This document shows positions 1-7,199 of a DNA stretch of 8,660 nt, piece after piece; within the stretch, counting starts at the first letter, position 1; every line of letters begins with the position of its first letter. The translations under genes were made by a program, and so were the position numbers. A model generated the notes under the pieces. It ran no database searches, was not told the DNA's origin, and saw only the letters and a list, made by a program, of their open reading frames with translations. The stretch comes from Actinomycetes bacterium (lineage in GTDB: Bacteria; Actinomycetota; Actinomycetes; Actinomycetales; Microbacteriaceae), in contig JAEYAG010000130.1 in the NCBI GenBank assembly GCA_023451265.1, positions 1 through 8,660 of the forward strand, given 5' to 3'.

Positions 1-1
1 C

Positions 2-388
2 GCGTGTGCGGCCGGCCCCGGCGAAGCCGGCACCGGCAGCAGCACCAGCGGCGCGGCCGGCACCCCGGGCGCGAGCGCTTCGACGCGGCCCCCGTTGCAG
101 ACCACGACGCCCGGGGCGATCGCGCCGACCGGCACGCCCGTCGAGGTGCCCCAGGACCGCTGGGACGCGATCGTCGCCGACCTCACCGGCCGCGGCGTCA
201 CCGCGACACCCGAACTCGTCTCCGCCGAGGCGGTGACCTTCAACGACGGCTCGCTGGGCTGCGCGAGCCCCGGCCAGTCGTACACGCAGGCCCAGGTCGA
301 CGGCATGCGCATCGTCGTGACCGCCGACGGGCAGACGTACGACTACCGGTTCGGCACCGGCCCCACGCCGAAGCTCTGCACCCGCTGA
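2..388 (+). CDS. Putative lipoprotein, 5' end outside the window
   Basis: Partial gene, 128 visible residues, ending at TGA 386-388. The first two visible codons read Ala-Cys, followed by a Gly/Ser/Thr/Ala-rich linker of about 30 residues. This is what follows the lipobox of an exported, lipid-anchored protein, so the signal peptide lies just upstream of the window. The folded part (from about residue 46) contains WDAIVADL, then DGSLGC..PGQ.YTQ, a G-M-R-I-V-V strand, TYDYRFG and a C-terminal KLCTR. The two cysteines in the folded part could form a disulfide. The DGSLGC/PG..YTQ pattern recurs in small secreted bacterial proteins of unknown function; I assign no activity. A TTG at 95 could be misread as the start, but the frame is open to the window edge and the Cys-linker argues for an upstream start. 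It converges with the esterase gene at 487. Confidence 0.7.
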   Translation, partial: ACAAGPGEAGTGSSTSGAAGTPGASASTRPPLQTTTPGAIAPTGTPVEVPQDRWDAIVADLTGRGVTATPELVSAEAVTFNDGSLGCASPGQSYTQAQVDGMRIVVTADGQTYDYRFGTGPTPKLCTR

Positions 389-444
389 CGCACGCCGCCC
401 GACCCGCTGACGCACGCCACCCACCCGCTGACGCACGCCGCCCG
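380..444. repeat. Three tandem 21-22 bp repeats over the lipoprotein stop codon
   Basis: Three head-to-tail copies of ACCCGCTGACGCACGCC(G/A)CCC(G) start at 380, 402 and 423, with spacings of 22 and 21 bp. The first copy contains the last two sense codons and the stop (ACC CGC TGA) of the lipoprotein, so the array duplicates the gene's end into the 3' region. The copies are nearly identical, differing by one substitution and one missing base in copy 2. I see no strong terminator hairpin in the rest of the gap (445-486), only the short palindrome CGGCGCCG at 463-470. Confidence 0.8.
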
Positions 445-486
445 AAACCGAGACCCCGTCCCCGGCGCCGAGGCCCCGGCATCCGC

Positions 487-1782
487 TCAGCCCGGCGACA
501 GTCCCAGCGCGGGGTACATCTTCCCGACGGTGATCTGCAGTCCGCTCGTCAGCGCGTCCCCGGTGTGGCCCGCCCCGGGGATGATGTCGAGGCTAACGCT
601 CATCCCCGCCCGCTGCGCGGCGGCCGACACCGTCTGCGCCGCGGTGACATAGGTCGGGTCGTCGCCACCGGCCGTGAACGCCGCCGTCATCCCGTCATAG
701 GCACCGGGGTGCGCGGCGAGGATGTTCACCGGCTTCGACGCCTCGAACGCCTGCGTGCCGCCGCCGTAGACGGTCTTCTCGATGTTGTCGGGCTGCTCCG
801 AGCCGGGGTACGGCTCCCCCGAGATGTCCATGACGTTCTTCCAGAGCTCCGGATGCTCCGCCGCGAACGTGATCGCGCAGCCTCCGCCGTTGGAGTATCC
901 GCCGATGACCCACCAGCGCGGGTCGTCGATGACGTGCAGGTGCGCTTTCACCCACGTGACGACGTCTTTCGTGATGTAGGTCTCCGCGTTCCCGTACGCG
1001 GTCGAGTCCGCGCAGGCCGTGTCGACGACGTTCGCGCCGACCTGGTCGGCGACGACGGCGATGGGGGCGAGACCGTCGTGCTGCGCCGCGTAGGCGTCGA
1101 GCGCCGCGGCGAGGAACGACGGGTCGGGGTTTCCGGGCTGGCCCATCATGAAGATGATGACCGGGAGGGCGGGAGCATCGGCGACGAGAGCGGCGGGCGG
1201 CAGGTAGATCCCCGCCGGGCGGGCGTCGAACCCCGACACCGTCGCCGGGATCTCCGCCGTGCCGACGCGCCCGGTGGCGGGCATGTCGGCAGGTGCGTGC
1301 CACGTCTCATACAGCGGCTGCGTCGGAGCGGCGCCGCCCGCGGCGTCGCTCGGCGGGAGGGCGATCGTATCGGCCGGGACGACACCGAACAGGCTGCCGA
1401 GCGTCGGATTGATCCCGAATCCGGCATTGACGGCGACGACGCCGGATGCCGCGAACACCGCCACCGCGATGCCCGCGACCACTTTCCGCCACCACCGCGA
1501 CCTCCGGAAGCTCGCGAGGGCGAGGCCGATGGCGCCGCACGCCGCCATCGCGGACCACAGCACGAACCCCGGCAGCGGGTCGCCGAACGCGCCCGTCGCG
1601 TTCACCACGAGGTACACCGCGAGCGCCAGCAGCGCCCCCGCCGCCGCGGCGGCGAACGCCCGCGCCCGCTGGCGCGCCCCGCCGGGCCGCACGGCCAGCA
1701 CGAGAATCAGGGCCACGGACAGTCCCCCGAGGACCCACGGGACGGGGCCATCGATGATGGGCAGGGCGAGCAGTGTGTGCAT
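487..1782 (-). CDS. Membrane-anchored alpha/beta-hydrolase (esterase family)
   Basis: 431 residues from ATG 1782. Four hydrophobic helices lie at about residues 12-33, 41-61, 71-92 and 99-119. Basic clusters after helices 1 (RARQRAR-type) and 3 (RRSRWWRK) put both loops inside, so the rest of the protein is outside. From about residue 170 it is an esterase-type alpha/beta hydrolase: strand PVIIFMMGQPG, nucleophile elbow GGYSNGGG (Ser about 297), a likely acid in AGGDDP (Asp about 374/375), and His about 406 in GAGHTGD. The triad is therefore complete. The family (esterase D/antigen-85-like fold) cleaves or transfers acyl esters; the substrate cannot be read from sequence. Start choice: this ATG has GAGAG six bases upstream. 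The ATGs at 1806 and 1827 lack a well-placed ribosome site and would only add a non-hydrophobic tail. It is divergent from the DUF2156 synthase gene, which suggests a lipid-ester role (inference). Stop TGA at 487-489. Confidence 0.85.
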   Translation of the reverse strand: MHTLLALPIIDGPVPWVLGGLSVALILVLAVRPGGARQRARAFAAAAAGALLALAVYLVVNATGAFGDPLPGFVLWSAMAACGAIGLALASFRRSRWWRKVVAGIAVAVFAASGVVAVNAGFGINPTLGSLFGVVPADTIALPPSDAAGGAAPTQPLYETWHAPADMPATGRVGTAEIPATVSGFDARPAGIYLPPAALVADAPALPVIIFMMGQPGNPDPSFLAAALDAYAAQHDGLAPIAVVADQVGANVVDTACADSTAYGNAETYITKDVVTWVKAHLHVIDDPRWWVIGGYSNGGGCAITFAAEHPELWKNVMDISGEPYPGSEQPDNIEKTVYGGGTQAFEASKPVNILAAHPGAYDGMTAAFTAGGDDPTYVTAAQTVSAAAQRAGMSVSLDIIPGAGHTGDALTSGLQITVGKMYPALGLSPG

Positions 1783-1788
1783 GAGGCG

Positions 1789-1793
1789 CTCTC
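1789..1793 (-). promoter_or_regulatory. Ribosome binding site deciding the esterase start
   Basis: On the minus strand GAGAG lies six bases before ATG 1782. The two more upstream in-frame ATGs (1806, 1827) have no comparable purine tract at the right distance, so this site favours the shorter protein. Confidence 0.55.
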
Positions 1794-1839
1794 GAACGGA
1801 TGGCATGCGCGCGGGCGCACAGCACATCGTAGGCCCGCG

Positions 1840-1845
1840 ATCCTA
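1840..1845 (-). promoter_or_regulatory. Putative -10 box for the esterase gene
   Basis: Minus strand TAGGAT fits the actinobacterial TANNNT -10 pattern. Transcription would start near 1833, leaving a leader of about 50 bases to the chosen ATG 1782. I see only a weak -35 candidate (TTCGCG, 15-bp spacing). Confidence 0.45.
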
Positions 1846-1869
1846 TGGCCGGTCTGCACGCGCGAACCG

Positions 1870-1875
1870 TACGCT
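1870..1875 (+). promoter_or_regulatory. Putative -10 box giving a leaderless mRNA for the DUF2156 gene
   Basis: TACGCT (TANNNT) is followed by six bases and then GTG 1882. That is the spacing at which transcription starts on or next to the start codon, as in the common leaderless mRNAs of actinobacteria. No Shine-Dalgarno sequence precedes the GTG, which agrees. No clear -35 is seen. The box lies 25-30 bp from the opposing TAGGAT box, so the two promoters are probably competing or co-regulated. Confidence 0.55.
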
Positions 1876-1881
1876 GGCATC

Positions 1882-3981
1882 GTGACCGACTCTGCGACCG
1901 AGGCCCCCGTCACGGCTCCGCGTCGGCGCGGCCGGCGCCTGCTGGCCGTCCTCCGCCGCATCCCCGCAACGCTGTCGGTGGTCGCGGTGCTGCTGATCGC
2001 CGGCATCCTCACCGGCGCCCTCTGGACCCCGCTCGCCGACGGCCCGCTGTGGGACGTCTTCGCGTTCGGTCTGCCGGCCCTGCAGGACGGGCGATGGTGG
2101 ACGCCGATCACGGGCTCGCTGCTGGTGAGCCACCCGGCGCTGTACCCGGTGACGATCCTCGGCCTCGCCGGCGTGGCGTTCGTCGAGTTCCGGCGCGGCG
2201 GACGGGTGGCCCTCGCATACCTCGTCGGCGGCCAGCTGTTCGCCGTCCTCGGTGCGTCGCTGCTGCTGTGGCTCGGCACCCTCGCACCCGCGTGGGCGTG
2301 GGCCGCGGAGCAGTCGCAGCTGCTCGACGTCGCCCCCGAGGGCGGCATCTTCGCCGGCATCGCGGCGGCGGTCGGTCTGTTCGCCGCTCCCTGGCGCTCG
2401 CGCGCCTGGCTCGTGCTGCTCGTGTTCGTCACGACGGGAGTGCTGCTGTGGGGCGGCCTGTCCCAGCTCGAACACGCGCTGGGCGTGCTGCTCGTGCTGG
2501 CCGTGGACCGCTCGCTGCGCGTGCAGCGCGTCTCGGTCAGCGAGCAGCGTTTCGTCGCGTTCGTGTGGCTCGTCGCCCTCACCGCGATCGACGTGATCAC
2601 GGAGTTCGTCCCGACCGACGGCCCCTTCGGCCCGTCGGTCCCGGACGGCACGGTGTGGGATGCCGCGGTCAACGTCGTCGTCATCGTCGTCATCGCGGAC
2701 GGGTTGCGGCGGGCGCGGCGCTGGGCGTGGGTGGTCGCGATCGTCCTCGCCGCCGCGAACGCCCTCGTCGCGCTGCTCGGGCTGACCCTGCTGATCACCG
2801 AGGCGTGGAGCGGCGTGCCGCTGTTCGACACGAACCCGTCGGGCGACATCGCCGTCGGCCTCATGTGGGGACTGCTGCTGATCTACCTGATCCTGGTGCG
2901 CGGGGCGTTCCGCTGGCGCCGGCGCGGCCACCTCGGACCGGTGCCGACCCCCACGGTGCTCGACGTCGTCGAGACGCTCCAACGCGACGGCGGCGGCACC
3001 CTGTCGTGGATGTCGACATGGGAGGGGAACCTCTACATGCGCACCACGACCGGCATCGTCGCCTACCAGCGTCGCGCCGGGGCGGCGATCGCGCTCGGCG
3101 ACCCGCTGGGTCCCGAGGCGGGCCGCGCCGACTCGGCCCGGGAGTTCATCACCGCCGCCGAGCGCGCCGGGCTCGTCCCGTGCTTCTTCAGCGCCGGCGA
3201 CGCCACGCGCGCCGCCGTGCCCGCGCAGTGGCGCAGCCTCGTCGTCGCCGACGACACGATCGTCGACCTGCCGGGCCTCGCCTTCACCGGCAAGCGCTGG
3301 TCGGACGTGCGCACCTCCATCAACCGCGCGGGCCGCGAGGAGATGACCTTCCGCCTGACCCGCCTCGCCGACGAGCCGTTCCACATTCGCAGTCAGCTGC
3401 ACGCCATCTCGGAGATGTGGGTCGGCGACCGCGGGCTGCCCGAGATGCGCTTCACGCTCGGCACGCTCGAAGAGGCGGCCGATCCGCACGTGCGCATCGC
3501 GCTGGCGATCTCCACGCACGGCGACGTCGACGGGTTCCTCTCGTGGCTGCCCGTCTACGGCGCGGAGGGCCGGATGCGGGGGTGGACGCTCGACCTCATG
3601 CGGCGCCGCGAGGGCGGGTTCGGCCCGGTGATGGAGTACCTCATCGGCATGTCGGCGGCGGCCTTCCGCGACGAGGGCGCCGAGATCATGTCGCTGTCGG
3701 GCGCGCCGCTGGCTCACGAGTACCCGCCGGAGGCGGCGGTCATCAGCGCGCTGAGCGACAAGCTCTCCGACATCCTCGAACCCGTCTATGGATTCCAGTC
3801 GCTGCACCGCTTCAAGGAGAAGTTCCAGCCGCGCTACGAGACCCTCTCCCTGTTGTTCCGCGACGAGGGAGATCTCGCCCGCATCGGGGCGGGGCTGACC
3901 CGCGCGTTCCTCCCCGACGCGTCGCTCCGCCAGTTCGCCGGCGCGGGCCTCGAGCTGCTGCGCGGCGCCGGCCGCGACTGA
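1882..3981 (+). CDS. Rhomboid-like/DUF2156 membrane protein, MprF-type aminoacyl-phosphatidylglycerol synthase
   Basis: 699 residues from GTG 1882 to TGA 3979-3981. A basic N-terminus (RRRGRR) precedes a first helix (about 29-48) and a rhomboid-like block (about 65-210: GRWWTPIT, VEFRRGGR, APEGGIF, LEHALG). In active rhomboid proteases the GxSG motif carries the nucleophile; here the matching stretch is A-P-E-G, with Glu153 where Ser is expected, while His198 remains, so proteolysis is unlikely. Further helices lie at about 222-243, 259-276, 280-304 and 323-341. Residues about 355-660 form the DUF2156 (double GNAT-like) domain: ALGDPLGP (404-411), FTGKRWSDVRTSINRAGRE (468-486), GWTLDLMRRR (567-576), MEYLIG, FKEKFQPRYE (644-653). 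These are hallmarks of enzymes that move an amino acid from aminoacyl-tRNA to phosphatidylglycerol or a related lipid, lowering the negative charge of the membrane. Lys, Ala or Arg donor cannot be told. The same frame is open far upstream only as an antisense shadow of the esterase. Confidence 0.87.
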   Translation: MTDSATEAPVTAPRRRGRRLLAVLRRIPATLSVVAVLLIAGILTGALWTPLADGPLWDVFAFGLPALQDGRWWTPITGSLLVSHPALYPVTILGLAGVAFVEFRRGGRVALAYLVGGQLFAVLGASLLLWLGTLAPAWAWAAEQSQLLDVAPEGGIFAGIAAAVGLFAAPWRSRAWLVLLVFVTTGVLLWGGLSQLEHALGVLLVLAVDRSLRVQRVSVSEQRFVAFVWLVALTAIDVITEFVPTDGPFGPSVPDGTVWDAAVNVVVIVVIADGLRRARRWAWVVAIVLAAANALVALLGLTLLITEAWSGVPLFDTNPSGDIAVGLMWGLLLIYLILVRGAFRWRRRGHLGPVPTPTVLDVVETLQRDGGGTLSWMSTWEGNLYMRTTTGIVAYQRRAGAAIALGDPLGPEAGRADSAREFITAAERAGLVPCFFSAGDATRAAVPAQWRSLVVADDTIVDLPGLAFTGKRWSDVRTSINRAGREEMTFRLTRLADEPFHIRSQLHAISEMWVGDRGLPEMRFTLGTLEEAADPHVRIALAISTHGDVDGFLSWLPVYGAEGRMRGWTLDLMRRREGGFGPVMEYLIGMSAAAFRDEGAEIMSLSGAPLAHEYPPEAAVISALSDKLSDILEPVYGFQSLHRFKEKFQPRYETLSLLFRDEGDLARIGAGLTRAFLPDASLRQFAGAGLELLRGAGRD

Positions 3982-3993
3982 CACAAGGGGGGC

Positions 3994-4023
3994 GGATGCC
4001 GGGGGCGCAGGCCCCCGGCATCC
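3994..4023. terminator. Bidirectional hairpin terminator between convergent genes
   Basis: GGATGCCGGGGGC (3994-4006), loop GCAG, then the exact complement GCCCCCGGCATCC (4011-4023): a perfect 13-bp stem. It sits in the 52-bp gap between the stop of the DUF2156 gene (3981) and the stop of the subtilase gene (4034), so it can serve both. There is no T-run on either side, which is usual for high-GC actinobacteria. Confidence 0.85.
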
Positions 4024-4033
4024 TGGGGAGGGG

Positions 4034-7000
4034 CTACTTCAGCTTCACCAACAGCGCCTCGGAGGCGCCCGACGGGTTGTCGTAGACGACGACCATCGAG
4101 CCGAGGGGCTTCTGGGCCCCGACCTGGGCCGCGTTGACGGCGACCTCGACGTTCGCCGATCCGCGCTGCGGCACGTCGACGAACTGGCCGTTCCCGATCG
4201 CCGGGGCGTTCGGGTCGTACGCCGCCCAGCCGGCGACGGCATCCTCACCGGCGCCCAAACCGAACGTCTGCACCGTGTAGTCGAACGCGCCCGTGATGCC
4301 GAGATCGCTCGCGTACACCGGCAGCAGCAGTGTGCTGCTGTCGGTCGGTGCCTGTGTGAGGAACCCGCTCGCCGACAGTGCGCCCGTCTTGGCGTTGACG
4401 AGGAACACCTCCGCCAGCCCGTTCGTGTCACCGACGCGCACGGAGCCGGAGTCGTACGACAGCACGATCCAGTCGGCCTCGCCGTCGCGGTCGGTGTCGA
4501 GGATCACGTCGTACTCGTTGCCCGCGGGGTTCGAGAACCGCTGGTGCATGTTCAGCGCGAACACGAGCAGCTGGTCCTCGCCGCTGCCGAAGGACTGCAC
4601 ACCGGCCGCCCGGATGTCGTAGCCGGTGTCGGCGAACGTCTTCGGCACGTCGCGGTCGTCGGAGAGTCCCCACGTGTACACGTCGGCGCCGGCGGTCGCC
4701 TGCGCGCCGAGGATGTTCCACAGCGAGATCTTCTTCGTGGCGTCGGCGACCGGCTGCTTCTTGGTGAACAGCGCGCTCGTCGGCGTCGAGACGGTGCTGG
4801 CCGAGCGCGGCACGAGCAGGTACGGCACCCGCAGCGTGGACTCCGGCGCGGTGAGCACGATGTCGCCCGAGATCTCGTAGAACGCGAACGGATCGCCCGC
4901 CACGACCGACGTGGGCACGTCCTTCGCCGCGGCGGTGACCGCCAGCACGAGCTTCGCCGTCGCGCCGGGGCGCACCGTGACGCTCTTCGACGACAGCGTG
5001 ACCTTGGCCTTCTGCGATTGCGCGGACGGGGCCGTGGACACCGCGTACGTCACGGGGGTCGGGCCGTCGTTGCGGAGCGTGACGGTCTTGAGCCCGCCGA
5101 AGCCGAGCGGCGACTCCTGGAAGCCGAAGCTCAGCGCCGACTCGCGCGCCCAGCCGCTCTCGGTGCGGAACGCGTCGCCGGTCGCCGTCACCCGCGTCGC
5201 GACAGCCTGCGCCGCGTCGACCAGGCCCACGCCGCCGAGGGTGAGCCGCTGGCCGGCCACCTTGTCGGGGTCGGCGGTGGAGACGACGGATGCCGCGACC
5301 TGCGGCGCGGTCCAGTTCGGGTGCGCCTGCACCGACAGCGCCGCGACACCCGCGACGTGCGGGGCGGCCATCGACGTGCCGGAGAGGATGGCGGCGCCGT
5401 TGCCGGAGCCGACGGCGGCCGAGGCGATCGACACCCCGGGGGCGGCGACATCCGGACTGATGGCGCTGTCACCCGAGCGGGGGCCCGACGAGCTGAACGA
5501 GGCGTAGCCGCGGAAACCGGGGTTGGCGATCTGCGTCGCGGCGACGGTCGCGACCTGTCCGGGACCGAACGCGACCCCGGCGGACTGCCGCACGCCGAGG
5601 AACGGGATCGTCACGAGGTACGGCTCGCCAGTGTCGGCGTTCGAGGTGATCATGCCCTCGTACGGCGGCAGATCCTCGGTGTTGTTGACCATCAGCACCG
5701 CGGCGGCCCCGGCCTGCTGGCCGTAGATCGCCTTCGCGACACGGGCGCAGTCGCCGCGGTCGACGACGGCGAGCTGACCGCCGCCCTCGACGATGCCGGC
5801 GGCGGTGAATGCCTCCGGCGAGCACCCGAGGGCGTTCTCGCCCGTCAGGCGCACCACCTCGAGCTCGCCGAGACCGTCGAGGTCGGCGCCGTTGGCGTTG
5901 ATCGCCTCGACGGTCGCGCCGCCCACGGTGACCGTGGCGCCCGGGAAGCTCTCGGCGCTGTCGACCGCCGAGACCGCGATGACGCCGTCGCCGGTGCCCG
6001 GCGACCCGGTGAGATACGGGTTGTGTCCCGCGTTGCCGGCCGAGGCGACGACCACGACGCCCGCGCCGACCGCGTTCGCGGCGGCCACGGCATCCGGGTC
6101 GTCTCCGCGCCCGAACGACGAGCCGAGCGACATGTTCACGACGTCCATGCCGTTGTCGACCGCCCAGTCCAGGGCGGGCACGACGACGTCGGTCGATCCC
6201 TCGCAGCCGAACACGCGCACGGCGTACAGGTCGACCTGGGGAGCGACGCCGGGGCCGACGCGGAACGTGTTCGACGGGGTCGACTCGTCGTACGGGCCGG
6301 GGTAGGTGGTCCCGTCGGCGAGCACCCCCGAGCCGCCGGTCGTGCCGGCGACGTGGGAGCCGTGGCCGTTGCAGTCCAGCGGGTTGTCGTCGGGGTGCGG
6401 GACGGGCTGGTAGGCGTCGCTGGAGGAGTCGGCGTTGTAGTCGTCGCCGACGAGGTCGATGCCGCCCTTGACGCGCGGCGCGTCGGGGCCGAACAACGCC
6501 GGGTCGGCCGGCTGCGCCTCGGCCGCGTGCGCCGCTTCGTACGCCTGGATCGTGCCGGGGCCGCCGAAGGTGGCGTGCGTGTAGTCGATGCCGGTGTCGA
6601 TGATCGCGACCTTGACGTTCTGGCCGGTGTAGCCGGTGTTCTGCCACACCTGCGGCAGCCCCAGGAACGGCACCGAGACGGCGTTGTCGACGGCGTAGGT
6701 GCGCACGGGGTGCACCGCCACGACGCCGGGCAGCGACGCGACGGCGTCGACCTGGTCGACGGGCACCGACGCCTGGAATCCGTTGTAGGCCGACTGCATC
6801 TGGGCCTGGATCTCGCCACCCTTGCTGGTGATCGTCCCCCGGATCGAATCCTGCGCCTTCTTGAGCTTGCCCTTGACGTCGCCGCGCTCACCAGGGGTGA
6901 GCTCGCGGCCCTTCTCCGCCTGGACGACGGCGACGGGGTCGCCGGTCATCTCGATCACGACCGTGACGCGTCCGTCCGCGCCGATCGCCGCGGAGCGGAA

Positions 7001-7138
7001 CGAGCTGTCCACGGCGCCGTGCGAGGCGGCCGCCGCGAATCGGGATGCCGGGTCGTCGTCCGGACTGGCCGCGAGTGCGGCGCTGGAGGGCAGGAGCAGC
7101 GCGATGGCGCCGGCTGCGGCCAGGATGCGTCGTTGCAA
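4034..7138 (-). CDS. Secreted S8 family subtilisin-like serine protease with PA domain
   Basis: 1034 residues from TTG 7138 to TAG 4034-4036. Residues 2-24 form a Sec signal peptide (QRR, hydrophobic core, ALA cleavage site around 23-24). An I9-type propeptide/chaperone lies at about 58-146. The S8 domain has the full triad: Asp181 (DTGIDY), His259 (NGHGSHVAGT) and Ser589 (GTSMAAPH), with oxyanion Asn369 (ASAGN). A PA domain is inserted at about 406-531 between Asn and Ser. Cysteine pairs 256/312 and 439/464 are placed to form disulfides near the His and inside the PA domain. After about 650 come beta-rich, fibronectin-like segments (LRNDGPTPVTYAV...VTVRPGATAKLVL) and a DTDRDGEAD loop (881-889) that may bind calcium. 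There is no LPxTG or C-terminal helix, so it is probably released. Start choice: TTG 7138 follows AAAGGCGGT and puts the signal peptide at the N-terminus; TTG 7210 would add 24 polar residues. Target protein unknown; extracellular protein breakdown is the default guess. Confidence 0.93.
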   Translation of the reverse strand: MQRRILAAAGAIALLLPSSAALAASPDDDPASRFAAAASHGAVDSSFRSAAIGADGRVTVVIEMTGDPVAVVQAEKGRELTPGERGDVKGKLKKAQDSIRGTITSKGGEIQAQMQSAYNGFQASVPVDQVDAVASLPGVVAVHPVRTYAVDNAVSVPFLGLPQVWQNTGYTGQNVKVAIIDTGIDYTHATFGGPGTIQAYEAAHAAEAQPADPALFGPDAPRVKGGIDLVGDDYNADSSSDAYQPVPHPDDNPLDCNGHGSHVAGTTGGSGVLADGTTYPGPYDESTPSNTFRVGPGVAPQVDLYAVRVFGCEGSTDVVVPALDWAVDNGMDVVNMSLGSSFGRGDDPDAVAAANAVGAGVVVVASAGNAGHNPYLTGSPGTGDGVIAVSAVDSAESFPGATVTVGGATVEAINANGADLDGLGELEVVRLTGENALGCSPEAFTAAGIVEGGGQLAVVDRGDCARVAKAIYGQQAGAAAVLMVNNTEDLPPYEGMITSNADTGEPYLVTIPFLGVRQSAGVAFGPGQVATVAATQIANPGFRGYASFSSSGPRSGDSAISPDVAAPGVSIASAAVGSGNGAAILSGTSMAAPHVAGVAALSVQAHPNWTAPQVAASVVSTADPDKVAGQRLTLGGVGLVDAAQAVATRVTATGDAFRTESGWARESALSFGFQESPLGFGGLKTVTLRNDGPTPVTYAVSTAPSAQSQKAKVTLSSKSVTVRPGATAKLVLAVTAAAKDVPTSVVAGDPFAFYEISGDIVLTAPESTLRVPYLLVPRSASTVSTPTSALFTKKQPVADATKKISLWNILGAQATAGADVYTWGLSDDRDVPKTFADTGYDIRAAGVQSFGSGEDQLLVFALNMHQRFSNPAGNEYDVILDTDRDGEADWIVLSYDSGSVRVGDTNGLAEVFLVNAKTGALSASGFLTQAPTDSSTLLLPVYASDLGITGAFDYTVQTFGLGAGEDAVAGWAAYDPNAPAIGNGQFVDVPQRGSANVEVAVNAAQVGAQKPLGSMVVVYDNPSGASEALLVKLK

Positions 7139-7145
7139 AGGAGGT

Positions 7146-7154
7146 ACCGCCTTT
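7146..7154 (-). promoter_or_regulatory. Ribosome binding site of the subtilase, inside a near-palindrome
   Basis: On the minus strand AAAGGCGGT lies eight to nine bases before TTG 7138, separated by ACCTCCT. Together they form AAAGGCGGTACCTCCTTT, an 18-bp palindrome with one mismatched pair. In mRNA, AAAGG can pair with CCUUU, which covers the first two bases of the start codon. Confidence 0.6.
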
Positions 7155-7199
7155 CGTGCAGGGGTGCTTGCCGCATCGGGGTGTGACGCGGCTGTATGG

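Noticed and set aside
95..388. TTG 95 as the start of a 97-residue cytoplasmic protein
   Set aside because: The frame is open to the window edge, and Ala-Cys followed by a Gly/Ser linker at the start looks like a lipoprotein just after its lipobox.
4..1881. Plus-strand frame open all the way from position 4 into the DUF2156 gene (1325 codons in total)
   Set aside because: The part before 1882 is Arg/Pro/His-rich low-complexity translation antisense to the esterase, with no domain. Real homology begins at GTG 1882, which has its own promoter signal.
2671..2694. Direct repeat of GTCGTCATC inside the DUF2156 gene
   Set aside because: It encodes a Val/Ile run in a membrane helix (NVVVIVVIAD), so codon bias explains it. 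No further copies are present.
1843..3984. 713-codon minus-strand open frame opposite the DUF2156 gene
   Set aside because: Charged, repetitive translation typical of an antisense shadow. The plus strand encodes clear membrane helices and DUF2156 motifs.
4544..7186. 880-codon plus-strand open frame opposite the subtilase
   Set aside because: It is an antisense shadow of a high-GC gene. The translation is Arg/Gly/Val/Asp-rich with no recognisable motif, whereas the minus strand shows an intact catalytic triad and signal peptide.
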